7,005 bases of DNA from Candidatus Brachybacter algidus (GTDB lineage Bacteria; Bacteroidota; Bacteroidia; Chitinophagales; Saprospiraceae), in contig JADJSK010000015.1 of the NCBI GenBank assembly GCA_016711705.1, positions 1-7,005 of the forward strand, in the 5' to 3' direction. Below, piece after piece: positions 1 to 6,260 of this stretch; within the stretch, counting starts at the first letter, position 1, and each line of letters opens with the position of its first letter. The notes under the pieces were generated by a model. That model saw only the letters and a program-made list of their open reading frames with translations. It ran no database searches and was not told the origin of the DNA. The translations under genes were made by a program, and so were the position numbers.

Positions 1-1263
1 GAAGATGACGGCATTAAAACCAAGAACATTAAACAACCTAAACCTGCCGACAAAACAGTTTATCCGCACCGAGATGACTTATTAACCGCTATCGCTAAAA
101 TGAAAGGGTTAAACAAAGCGCAAGCTATTTATCATGGCATTAAAGACAGTCTTGAGCTTAATAAGCGTGGCCGTGGCCTTCTTGGTGTATTTAAAGAGGA
201 TGGTAGGGGCTTTGATGTCATAGCGCGAGAGCTTAGTGATATGGGTTATCCTGTAAACGAAGGCGGGAATACTCCTTATGATAATATCAATGGAACGCCA
301 ACGCCTGATGCGCTGCTTGATGCCTTGCGTAAGGCGTTATTTGGTGAAGATGTTGGCACAGAAGAATATATTCTAAATAAGTATGCTGCACAGCGAGAGG
401 CCGACCAAAAAGAAGCCGAAGAAATGGAGCGTTTGTTTAACGGAAAAGGCTCAAGCTCATGGGATGAAGCAGACGCACTTGATAACGTGTCAGATGCTAT
501 TGTTAATGATATTACTAATGTTATTAGCACTGTTGCGCCTGAAAAACTAAGCGAAACACTAAAAGAGGTATCTAATGAACCAATTATTGAAATTGGCGGA
601 CAAGCACCTAACGTCAAAACAGAAGCACGAAGCCCTCAAAATGGCGATGCGGAAACTACTGGCAATGGAAAAACAGGGCAGCAAGAAAGCCAAAGCAGCA
701 CTGGACAAGATTCGGGCATTGGGTTAAATCCATCGTTTAATCTTAACGCGCAAACCAATGAAGAATTGGCAAAGCGTGATGCTGATAACAAAGCAGCCGA
801 AGCAAAACGCCAAGCAGAAGAAAAAGCCGCTAAAGACAAAGCTCAAGCCGATAAAGAAGTATCAGACTTCCGTTTAAGCGGTAGCAATGCGCCTGCCGAT
901 GTTGCTATGGCTGGTGGTCAAAACGATATGTTTGCTCCGCCTACTCGCGGTGAGCGTGAGGCAGAGAAGGCAAAGCAAGACGGAAGAATAACACCCGATA
1001 TTGCCGCAAATATGAAGAATGGCGATATTGTCCGCACTAAAGACGGCAAAGAATACCTGTCTTTAGGCGCAAGACATGACTGGCTTGAAGTAGCACCAAT
1101 CGTTAACGGTAAGTCTCAGGTAAACAGCGAAAGCACATTTAAGTTTTTGTTGTCACCTGAAAAAGCTAGTGCATACCCTGAACGCAGAAATGAGCCAATT
1201 TATCCAACTGGCAAAAACTATTACAACGACAATCAGGCAAAGCAAGAGACAACAAAAGATTGA
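1..1263 (+). CDS. N-terminal scaffold section of the polyvalent protein (5' partial)
   Basis: The frame is open from base 1, so the Met at 100 is internal; no ribosome-binding site precedes it. The first ~33 residues lead into DDLLTAIAKMKGLNKAQA and GRGFDVIARELSDMGY (about 60-250), which resemble a small helical module common near the start of phage/ICE polyvalent proteins. An acidic, Asp/Glu-rich stretch follows, then a Gln/Ser/Gly linker (about 600-730) and an Ala/Lys/Glu coiled coil (about 760-870). Next comes a motif SGSNAPADVAMAGGQNDMF (about 877-933), which I recognise from memory as a common element ahead of the methyltransferase-helicase part in this family. From about 1012 there is a small GDIV.TKDGKEYLSL module. 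The stop TGA at 1261 falls in a disturbed stretch and the same frame resumes at 1279, so it is probably not the real end of the protein. Function of this section alone is unknown. Confidence 0.7.
   Translation, partial: EDDGIKTKNIKQPKPADKTVYPHRDDLLTAIAKMKGLNKAQAIYHGIKDSLELNKRGRGLLGVFKEDGRGFDVIARELSDMGYPVNEGGNTPYDNINGTPTPDALLDALRKALFGEDVGTEEYILNKYAAQREADQKEAEEMERLFNGKGSSSWDEADALDNVSDAIVNDITNVISTVAPEKLSETLKEVSNEPIIEIGGQAPNVKTEARSPQNGDAETTGNGKTGQQESQSSTGQDSGIGLNPSFNLNAQTNEELAKRDADNKAAEAKRQAEEKAAKDKAQADKEVSDFRLSGSNAPADVAMAGGQNDMFAPPTRGEREAEKAKQDGRITPDIAANMKNGDIVRTKDGKEYLSLGARHDWLEVAPIVNGKSQVNSESTFKFLLSPEKASAYPERRNEPIYPTGKNYYNDNQAKQETTKD
1015..1059 (+). repeat. Copy 1 of a diverged GDIV.TK.G module
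   Basis: It reads MKNGDIVRTKDGKEY. The DNA shares ggcgatattgt, the actaaa step and a following ggca with the copy at 1645-1689. It is either an internal domain duplication or a small recurrent beta module. Confidence 0.45.
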
Positions 1264-1278
1264 AAAGTAAGGGACTGA

Positions 1279-2409
1279 AGGGAAGCCAAAGAACCAGCGA
1301 TAGATGAGGATAATTCATTCGACAAGAGAAGTAAGGTTAGCAAATTATTTACATGGTGGGATACTGGCAAGATGACTCTTGAGGATAAGAGAGCATTGTT
1401 GTCTAAAGTTGAAGCTATTACTGGATATATGGATAACGCTAACAGTTCATGGAATAGCCTGAAAGACTTAACCAGAGTCGAACTAACGAAAATATACGAT
1501 AAAGAACAACAGGACAAATCCGCCCAAAATAACGAACCTGCACCAACTAAACAGCCTGAAACTAAAACAGAGCCGAGAAGAAAAATAGATTTTTCAGAGG
1601 CATCGGTTAAATTAGAGGATGCGCTTAATAAATGGGAAGCCATTAAAAAAGGCGATATTGTTGTTACTAAAAGCGGCAGAGCGTTAATTGCTCAATCTGA
1701 CGCAAAAGGGAAAATGTCTATTCGTTTTAAGGTAAGAGAGGGCAGTTTGGAGGAGGCTTTGTCTGTTCTTAATGTAACAGGCAATAACAAAGTCAGTAAA
1801 ATGCTTTCCGATAGACTCCAAGAACAAAGCAAAAACGAACTTGTTAAAAAGCTAATCGGCAAAACACCCGAAGGAAAAGACCTGTACGAAGATGGACGTG
1901 GCGTAAGATTCACGGATAATGGCCGTGGCGTTCAGGTTGGCGAGGATGTAGCAATTACCATGCAGAATGGTAAGACTGTTTACGATGTATCGGGCAGAAC
2001 AGACGAACATCGTACCGTTGAAGAAGTAGCGGCACGTCAACCGAAGCCAAAGAAACTTCAATATGGCGATGAAGGCTATACTTCCGATATGGCTAATCAA
2101 GACCTTTCTGAGTTGTACTTGCAAAAAGAAAAGAACGGAATGGTTGAGGATGATAGGCTTAATCAGAGAATTAAAAACCTCGAAAAGATATTTTATGAAT
2201 TAAGGGCTAATGAACCGCTTGGCCGAAAAACAAGCGAAGAAAAGCCAACGCCTAAACAGCAATCCAACAACTCAGAGCCAGTAGAAGGCAAAGATGTATT
2301 GGGGGTTGATTTTAATAATGGCTGGGTAAAGAGGATGGTTCCCAGCCCGCCCAAGAGGCGTCCAGACATTTGCTACCGAGCAAGAAGCGATTGCAGACTG
2401 GAAAGCTAA
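1279..2409 (+). CDS. Second scaffold section of the polyvalent protein
   Basis: This is the same frame as the preceding section, reopened after the TGA at 1276. The first Met is at 1372, but the reading REAKEPAIDEDNSFD (from 1279) is continuous with it and there is no Shine-Dalgarno at 1372. It is hydrophilic with no membrane segments or signal peptide. It contains a module KKGDIVVTKSGRALIAQ (about 1645-1698) resembling one at about 1015-1065. It also has a pair of GRGV units (YEDGRGVRFTDNGRGVQVG, about 1888-1944) and a charged helical stretch (about 2110-2220). True coding in this frame ends somewhere between about 2327 and 2355. The last ~20 residues before the TAA at 2407 look like out-of-frame translation, because the frame used downstream is already open from 2330. 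I do not recognise a catalytic domain here. Confidence 0.6.
   Translation, partial: REAKEPAIDEDNSFDKRSKVSKLFTWWDTGKMTLEDKRALLSKVEAITGYMDNANSSWNSLKDLTRVELTKIYDKEQQDKSAQNNEPAPTKQPETKTEPRRKIDFSEASVKLEDALNKWEAIKKGDIVVTKSGRALIAQSDAKGKMSIRFKVREGSLEEALSVLNVTGNNKVSKMLSDRLQEQSKNELVKKLIGKTPEGKDLYEDGRGVRFTDNGRGVQVGEDVAITMQNGKTVYDVSGRTDEHRTVEEVAARQPKPKKLQYGDEGYTSDMANQDLSELYLQKEKNGMVEDDRLNQRIKNLEKIFYELRANEPLGRKTSEEKPTPKQQSNNSEPVEGKDVLGVDFNNGWVKRMVPSPPKRRPDICYRARSDCRLES
1645..1689 (+). repeat. Copy 2 of a diverged GDIV.TK.G module
   Basis: It reads IKKGDIVVTKSGRAL, 630 bases downstream of copy 1 and in the same frame. Both copies are followed by a short strand and a hydrophilic loop. The spacing and frame fit an internal duplication within the scaffold of the protein. 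Confidence 0.45.
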
Positions 2410-4072
2410 AGGCGAGAAGCCAACGACTAAGCAGCCAACCAAAAAAGAAAGCCGACTGATTGAAATTGATGATGAAATAGATGCCGCAGCTAAAAAGCTG
2501 GCCGATGTATTCAAGAATATGGGTAAAGGCACTTTAAATAGTGGCGTTGACCCTGTAATTATTGGAAAGGTACTAGCTATTGGGGTTGAGTTATCCACTC
2601 TCTACTTAAACAAAGGCGCGGTTAAGTTTTCTATTTGGGCGGAAAACATAATTAACTCCTTGTCTAAAAATGGAGTGCCACAGGACATAGTGCAGCCGTA
2701 CCTGAAACGGTTGTATTTCGCTTCTAAAGCAGATGTATCGTCCGAAATCCGCAAGCAAATGGACAATGATGATGATGTAATTGATTTTGATTTTGCTATA
2801 CTGAATGAAAATACTCTACAGGACACACAAAATGTCACCACACCAAGCAAAACAAATGGAACAAATGCTAGAGAGCGAGATAAAACGCCTCAATCCAGCC
2901 AAGCACAAGGAGTTAGTGAGCCAAGACTTACTCAAGACAACCCTCAAAAACGTGATGATGGAGTATCTACAAACAGTGGAGGACGGGAAGTCACAGGGGA
3001 CAGAGGCAATAATAACAGTGGGCAGTCCTCAGTACGTGGCAATGCCGATGGAAAGAGTGCAAGCAATCAATCAAGTGTACTCCCAAGTGGAACACGCAGC
3101 ACTGAATCAAGCGATGGAACGAATTTACGCAATTACCGAATCCAGCCCAATGAATTAAAGCGTACAGGCAGTTGGAAAGCAACCGCCGAGCAAAATGTAC
3201 AAATTGTTGAGCTTGTAAAAGCCATTGTTGCCGAAAATCGCGCAGCGACACCCGAAGAAAAAGCCTTACTGACTAAGTTTACAGGGTGGGGTGCGTCTGA
3301 GATTGCTAACGGCATATTCCCTTATAATTATGGTGTTTATAAAGACCCAGCATGGGAGGCATTGGGCAAGCGATTAGAGGCCGCCCTAAGCCCCGAAGAA
3401 TACGCCCAAGCCAAACGTACAACACAATACGCACATTATACCAGTGAACCCATTATTCGCAGTGTGTATGCCGCCTTGTCGCGTTTTGGTTTTAATGGCG
3501 GCTCTATGGTTGAGCCTGGTATGGGTGTGGGCTTGTTTAATGGCTTGATGCCCGATGCAATAGCTAATAACAGCCAATACACAGGTATTGAATACGATAC
3601 CATTACGGGCAACATTGCTAAATTGTTGTATCCCGATAGTAATGTCATTGTTGGTGACTTTACGCAAACCAAACTTCCTAAAAACTTTTTTGATGTAGCT
3701 GTGGGCAATCCTCCCTTTGGTAGCATCAAGATTCAATCTGACCCTGAATATAAAAAACAAGGCTTTTTATTACACGATTACTTTTTTGCCAAAACCATTG
3801 ACCGTGTAAAAGAGGGCGGTTTATTGGTGTTTGTGACATCAAAAGGCACAATGGATAAAGCCAATGACCGCGCACGAAAGTATCTATCAGAACGTGCCGA
3901 TTTGGTGGGCGCAATCCGTTTGCCACAAACCGCATTTAAGGATAATGCAGGTACGGAAGTGGTTACAGATGTTATCTTTTTACGCAAGCGCACCGCAGAA
4001 CAAGAGCCAGCAGGAGAAGCGTGGGGCGGACTAAAAGAAATCACCACACCAAGGCAACGCATCTATCAATGA
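2330..4072 (+). CDS. Polyvalent helical domain plus N6-adenine DNA methyltransferase domain
   Basis: This is the longest undisturbed piece. The first Met is at 2519, but coding sense starts earlier (GVQTFATEQEAIADWKAKG, from about 2354), so that Met is internal; no ribosome-binding site precedes it. Residue numbers count from that Met. Residues 1-80 resemble a helical module of polyvalent proteins (NSGVDPVIIGKVLAIGVEL, then AVKFSIWAENII and VQPYLKRLY). Residues about 100-200 are a Ser/Asn/Gly linker. TAEQNVQIVELVKAI and LTKFTGWGASEIANGIFP (about 222-268) are hallmarks of this methyltransferase-helicase family. Motif I is EPGMGVG (332-338), the acidic cofactor-ribose site is in GIEYD (356-360), and motif IV is NPPF (397-400), which means adenine-N6 methylation using S-adenosylmethionine. 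All catalytic motifs look intact. Coding continues into another frame at about 4050, not at the TGA at 4070. Expected role: modifying incoming element DNA against host restriction, inferred from the family. Confidence 0.85.
   Translation, partial: RGWFPARPRGVQTFATEQEAIADWKAKGEKPTTKQPTKKESRLIEIDDEIDAAAKKLADVFKNMGKGTLNSGVDPVIIGKVLAIGVELSTLYLNKGAVKFSIWAENIINSLSKNGVPQDIVQPYLKRLYFASKADVSSEIRKQMDNDDDVIDFDFAILNENTLQDTQNVTTPSKTNGTNARERDKTPQSSQAQGVSEPRLTQDNPQKRDDGVSTNSGGREVTGDRGNNNSGQSSVRGNADGKSASNQSSVLPSGTRSTESSDGTNLRNYRIQPNELKRTGSWKATAEQNVQIVELVKAIVAENRAATPEEKALLTKFTGWGASEIANGIFPYNYGVYKDPAWEALGKRLEAALSPEEYAQAKRTTQYAHYTSEPIIRSVYAALSRFGFNGGSMVEPGMGVGLFNGLMPDAIANNSQYTGIEYDTITGNIAKLLYPDSNVIVGDFTQTKLPKNFFDVAVGNPPFGSIKIQSDPEYKKQGFLLHDYFFAKTIDRVKEGGLLVFVTSKGTMDKANDRARKYLSERADLVGAIRLPQTAFKDNAGTEVVTDVIFLRKRTAEQEPAGEAWGGLKEITTPRQRIYQ
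2820..2823 (+). promoter_or_regulatory. Shine-Dalgarno site of the nested ORF
   Basis: AGGA followed by an 8-base spacer and ATG at 2832. It is one of very few well-placed ribosome-binding sites in the window. The fragment starts of the large gene (100, 1372, 2519, 4095, 4735) have none of comparable quality. It decides in favour of 2832 over the ATG at 2805. Confidence 0.4.
2828..3125 (+). other. Low-complexity Ser/Asn/Gly-rich linker of the large protein
   Basis: This is the large gene's own reading between its helical domain and the methyltransferase. It is rich in Ser, Asn, Gly, Gln, Thr and Arg, without hydrophobic core residues, and is predicted to be disordered. Linkers of this kind at this place are usual in the family. 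Its unusual codons (GGA, AGA, GGG, CGG) coincide with the nested ORF. Confidence 0.6.
2832..3158 (+). CDS. Possible nested overlapping gene, 108 aa, unknown function
   Basis: This ORF lies wholly inside the low-complexity linker of the methyltransferase section, in a different + frame, and ends with its own TAA just as the conserved downstream domain begins. The start chosen is the ATG at 2832, because an AGGA lies at 2820-2823 with an 8-base gap; an earlier ATG at 2805 lacks such a site. The product is soluble, likely mostly helical and not repetitive: an amphipathic start (MSPHQAKQMEQMLESEI), then GSPQYVAMPMERVQA and HAALNQAMERIYAI. By contrast, the large gene's reading here is Ser/Asn/Gly-rich and uses codons uncommon elsewhere in it (GGA, AGA, GGG). 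All eight valine codons in the nested frame are GTG. This suggests selection on the nested frame, but a chance ORF cannot be excluded. I recognise no family. Confidence 0.45.
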   Translation: MSPHQAKQMEQMLESEIKRLNPAKHKELVSQDLLKTTLKNVMMEYLQTVEDGKSQGTEAIITVGSPQYVAMPMERVQAINQVYSQVEHAALNQAMERIYAITESSPMN

Positions 4073-4652
4073 GTATTTTGCTAATCACCCTGAGATGATT
4101 TTAGGCAAGAGTGCCTTAACTGGCTCAATGTACCGAGCCAATGAATACACAGTAGAACCCATTGCAGGAAGCGATATTGAGACCTTGTTTAGCGAGGCAA
4201 TCAACAATCTACCCGAAAACATTTACAAACCACAGCAAGGTAGCAAAGCCGAACAAGCCGCCGTTCAACGTAGAGACTATGACCCTAAAATTAAAAAAGA
4301 GGGCGGTATTTATGTGGCTGATGATGGCGTATTGATGCAAGTGAGCAATGGACAAGGGACACCACTCACTCAAAAACAAAACAGCAAGCATGAACTGGTT
4401 GATTTGAAACCAAAAGAAAAAGAGTGGCTAAAGGATTATGTAGGGGTGCGTGATGCGTTGAAACAGGCGCAATATGACCAACTGCAAGACAATGCTAATT
4501 GGCAACAATCCTTAGATGCGCTTAACAAAGCCTATGATGCCTTTGTTAAAAAGCATGGATTTATTGAGCAACATACCGTTTCTGAGCGTGAAAACGAAGA
4601 TGGCTCTGTGACCGTGACAAAGCGGTTTAAAAAATTGGATTGTTGTTTTTAG
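4050..4652 (+). CDS. Spacer section between methyltransferase and helicase, first part
   Basis: Coding enters this frame at about 4050 with GNASINEYFANHPEMILGKSAL, which is the family's usual continuation directly after the methyltransferase core (NEYFA.HPEM.LG). The first Met is at 4095, but it is internal to that motif and has no ribosome-binding site. The rest is hydrophilic and helical: a GGIYVADDGVLMQVSNG stretch (about 4302-4352), then a lysine-rich helix (LKPKEKEWLKDYVGVRDAL, about 4405-4461) and SERENEDGSVTVTKRFKKL. It ends at a TAG (4650-4652) caused by one missing T in the run at 4646-4650. Restoring it gives LDCCFLDAEGR. No catalytic residue is assigned. It probably forms the linker or accessory subdomain packing the methyltransferase against the helicase. 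Confidence 0.75.
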   Translation, partial: QGNASINEYFANHPEMILGKSALTGSMYRANEYTVEPIAGSDIETLFSEAINNLPENIYKPQQGSKAEQAAVQRRDYDPKIKKEGGIYVADDGVLMQVSNGQGTPLTQKQNSKHELVDLKPKEKEWLKDYVGVRDALKQAQYDQLQDNANWQQSLDALNKAYDAFVKKHGFIEQHTVSERENEDGSVTVTKRFKKLDCCF

Positions 4653-4665
4653 ATGCCGAGGGGCG

Positions 4666-5265
4666 TTAGCTAGAACACTTGAAGACATTAACCCCGACAA
4701 CTCTATCTCTAAAGCCCCTGCTTTATCAGGTCGCGTGATTAACAAACCATCAACGCCTGTGATTACTAGCACCCAAGATGCGATGTTTGTGGTTTTTAAT
4801 GAATTGGGTCGTTTTGATTTGGCAAAAGTAGCTAAGTTAATCAACAAGTCCGAAAAAGAGGTGATTGCCGAATTAGGCGATTCGATTTATGAAGACCCCT
4901 CGCAAAGTTGGACAACATCCGATGATTATTTGTCAGGTAATGTGGTTCGCAAACTGAAAGAGGCTGAACAAGCAGCACGATTGAATCCTAAATATCAGCG
5001 CAACGTAACAGCATTAAAAGCGGTGCAGCCCCCTGCACTTGCGCCTCAAGATATTAGCGTACAGCTTGGTGGTGCTTGGATTCCTGCTAGTGATGTCACT
5101 GCATTTGCGTCCGAGATATTAAGCGAGCGTTTTAATGTGAGTTACTCGCCATTAACAGGCCAATGGTCAGTTGAGGGTAACGCAAACTATTCTTCTGAGT
5201 GGGGGATTCCTGCCAAAAATAGCCAAGGATATTTTGGAGGCCGTGTTAAACAACCGTCAAATTAA
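4666..5265 (+). CDS. Spacer section between methyltransferase and helicase, second part
   Basis: The reading resumes at about 4666 with LARTLEDINPDNSISKAPAL; the first Met is an ATT-derived choice or later, and no start signal is visible. The section holds several blocks I know from this family: LSGRVINKPSTPV, FVVFNELGRFDLAKVAKL, a Y.DP...WTT.DDYLSGNVVRKL block (about 4894-4956), a NPKYQRNVTALKAVQP block (about 4987-5034) and VQLGGAWIPASDVTAF (about 5059-5106). The LSGNV.RKL block and the following helix are typical of the region just before the helicase core. The true reading leaves this frame at the A-run 5215-5219. The last ~15 residues before the TAA at 5263 are out of frame. There are no catalytic motifs. 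Confidence 0.75.
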   Translation, partial: LARTLEDINPDNSISKAPALSGRVINKPSTPVITSTQDAMFVVFNELGRFDLAKVAKLINKSEKEVIAELGDSIYEDPSQSWTTSDDYLSGNVVRKLKEAEQAARLNPKYQRNVTALKAVQPPALAPQDISVQLGGAWIPASDVTAFASEILSERFNVSYSPLTGQWSVEGNANYSSEWGIPAKNSQGYFGGRVKQPSN

Positions 5266-5617
5266 AGTTACTTACACTGATGCCAACAAAAAAACACATA
5301 CCGATACCGAAAAAACCGAAAAAGCCAACGATATTGCCAAAAAAATGCGCCAGTCGTTTAAAAAATGGCTATGGGAAGATGTGTCTCGTACTGAGAGATT
5401 AGTCACTTATTACAACGAGCATTTTAATAACATTGCGCCTCGTGTGTTTGATGGTCAGCACTTAACCTTACCTGGTGTGTCTTCTCGTTTTGATTTGCGC
5501 CCTCATCAAAAACGCGCCATTTGGCGAACCATTCAACAGGGTGATGTGTACTATGCTCATGCTGTAGGCGCGGGCAAGACGTTTACTAGGATTGCTTCAG
5601 GCATGGGAAGAACGTAG
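5216..5617 (+). CDS. Helicase N-terminal lobe with Walker A motif
   Basis: Coding enters at about 5216-5222 with AKDILEAVLNNRQIKV, a conserved entry block of this family. The Met at 5171 is upstream of the real frame change and is not a start. LWEDVSRTERLVTYYNEHFN (about 5372-5431) is followed by a block ending in FDGQHLTLPG. Then comes the Q-motif-like LRPHQKRAIWRTIQQG (about 5495-5542) and AHAVGAGKTFT (about 5552-5584), the ATP-binding motif I, with GAGKT at 5567-5581. All residues expected for ATP binding are present. The TAG at 5615 results from an extra G in the run 5605-5607. Dropping it continues as GMEERRLGLVK. The role is an ATP-driven DNA translocase/helicase module (SF2, Snf2-like), inferred from the motifs. 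Confidence 0.8.
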   Translation, partial: KIAKDILEAVLNNRQIKVTYTDANKKTHTDTEKTEKANDIAKKMRQSFKKWLWEDVSRTERLVTYYNEHFNNIAPRVFDGQHLTLPGVSSRFDLRPHQKRAIWRTIQQGDVYYAHAVGAGKTFTRIASGMGRT

Positions 5618-5710
5618 ATTAGGATTAGTTAAAACCAATGTATGTTGTGCCCAATCATATGTTGGCGCATTTAGTAGAGTTTTTAGAGCTTTATCCAATG
5701 GCCAAATATC
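5606..5710 (+). CDS. Helicase motif Ia region, in two short frame pieces
   Basis: No single ORF covers this stretch, yet the protein is readable: EERRLGLVK (5607-5633) in one frame, then PMYVVPNHMLAHLVEFLEL and YPMA (5635-5703) in another. The VVPNH.L block is the expected motif Ia of this helicase family. The first break is an extra G at 5605-5607. The second lies in the A-run 5631-5634, and the third in the AAA at 5704-5706, after which the reading runs on as NIMVADEANF. Three indels in about 100 bases with the protein perfectly readable between them argue for recent or artefactual indels. Confidence 0.7.
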
Positions 5711-5902
5711 ATGGTGGCTGATGAGGCGAACTTTCACACCCACAATCGCCGTAAGTTTGTAGCAAACAGCATTAACAACCCTGATGCTATTGTGATTACT
5801 CATTCCGCCTTTGATCCGATTGGTATGAGTAGTGAATACTCGTCCAAGTTCATCAAAAATCAAATTGAAGACTGCGTTGCATTGCAAGAAGGTAGGAAGT
5901 GA
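5705..5902 (+). CDS. Helicase N-terminal lobe, middle piece
   Basis: The reading NIMVADEANFHTHNRRKFVA (from about 5705) and NPDAIVITHSAFDPIGM (about 5777-5827) matches the family's VADE.NF...RR.FVA...NPDAIVITHSAF blocks, which lie between motif Ia and motif II. The ATG at 5711 falls inside this conserved block and is not a start. The piece is followed by a helix (KFIKNQIEDCVALQEG) that joins the next piece, where the frame changes at about 5891-5896. The TGA at 5900 is a product of that shift. Confidence 0.75.
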   Translation, partial: NIMVADEANFHTHNRRKFVANSINNPDAIVITHSAFDPIGMSSEYSSKFIKNQIEDCVALQEGRK

Positions 5903-6260
5903 TGAGCGTATTACCCGTAAGCAAATAGAAAGACGCATAGAGCAGCTTGAAAACAAACTAAAAGCCTTGCTTGATGGCGAAAAAGACCAATTGCTTAATT
6001 TTGAGGAATTGGGTGTTGATAGGCTTTATGTTGATGAGGGGCATGAGTTTAGAAAATTAGACTTTCCTACTAATCGTGGCAACATTAAAGGGATTGACCC
6101 GTCAGGCTCGCAAAAGTCGATGGATTTATACATGAAAGTTGAATACTTGCGTGGTAAAAATCCTAATCGTTCATTGGTGATGGCTTCGGGAACGCCTATC
6201 ACTAACACAATGGGTGAACGTCTGTTTACAGTGCAACGATTCTTTAATCCTCGCAATTAG
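5895..6260 (+). CDS. Helicase motifs II and III (DEGH, SGTPITNT)
   Basis: Coding enters at about 5895 with GSDERITRKQIERRIEQLEN, a coiled-coil-like helix. LGVDRLYVDEGHEFRKL (about 6009-6059) follows, with the Mg/ATP-hydrolysis motif II DEGH at 6033-6044. DEGH, rather than DEAH, is the form found in Snf2-type proteins. Then come DFPTNRGNIKGIDPSGSQKS and SLVMASGTPITNTMGER, the latter being motif III (SGTPITNT, 6186-6209), and the helix LFTVQRFFNP. The Met at 5832 is upstream of the true frame entry. The TAG at 6258 arises from one missing T; restoring it gives NLEEDGDSSFDAW. Catalytic motifs are complete. Confidence 0.8.
   Translation, partial: GSDERITRKQIERRIEQLENKLKALLDGEKDQLLNFEELGVDRLYVDEGHEFRKLDFPTNRGNIKGIDPSGSQKSMDLYMKVEYLRGKNPNRSLVMASGTPITNTMGERLFTVQRFFNPRN

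Noticed and set aside
100..102. ATG at 100 as the true gene start
   Set aside because: The frame is open to base 1 and the upstream residues run straight into a conserved block. No ribosome-binding site precedes it.
1261..1371. Intergenic gap with promoter or terminator between two genes
   Set aside because: The same frame is coding from 1279 onward. No stem-loop with a T-tract and no clear -35/-10 pair was seen.
1233..1643. 136-codon ORF on the minus strand
   Set aside because: It is antisense to a convincing + strand scaffold reading, rich in Leu/Ser as expected for an antisense shadow, and no ribosome-binding site or family is recognised.
2805..2831. Longer start (ATG 2805) for the nested ORF
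   Set aside because: There is no Shine-Dalgarno before it, whereas ATG 2832 has AGGA at proper spacing.
3386..3760. 124-codon minus-strand ORF opposite the methyltransferase
   Set aside because: The + strand carries intact EPGMGVG and NPPF motifs here, so the reverse ORF is a by-product of that codon pattern.
5597..5956. 119-codon minus-strand ORF opposite the helicase
   Set aside because: It spans several indels of the + gene and has no recognisable motif. The conserved VVPNH and VADE blocks lie on the + strand.
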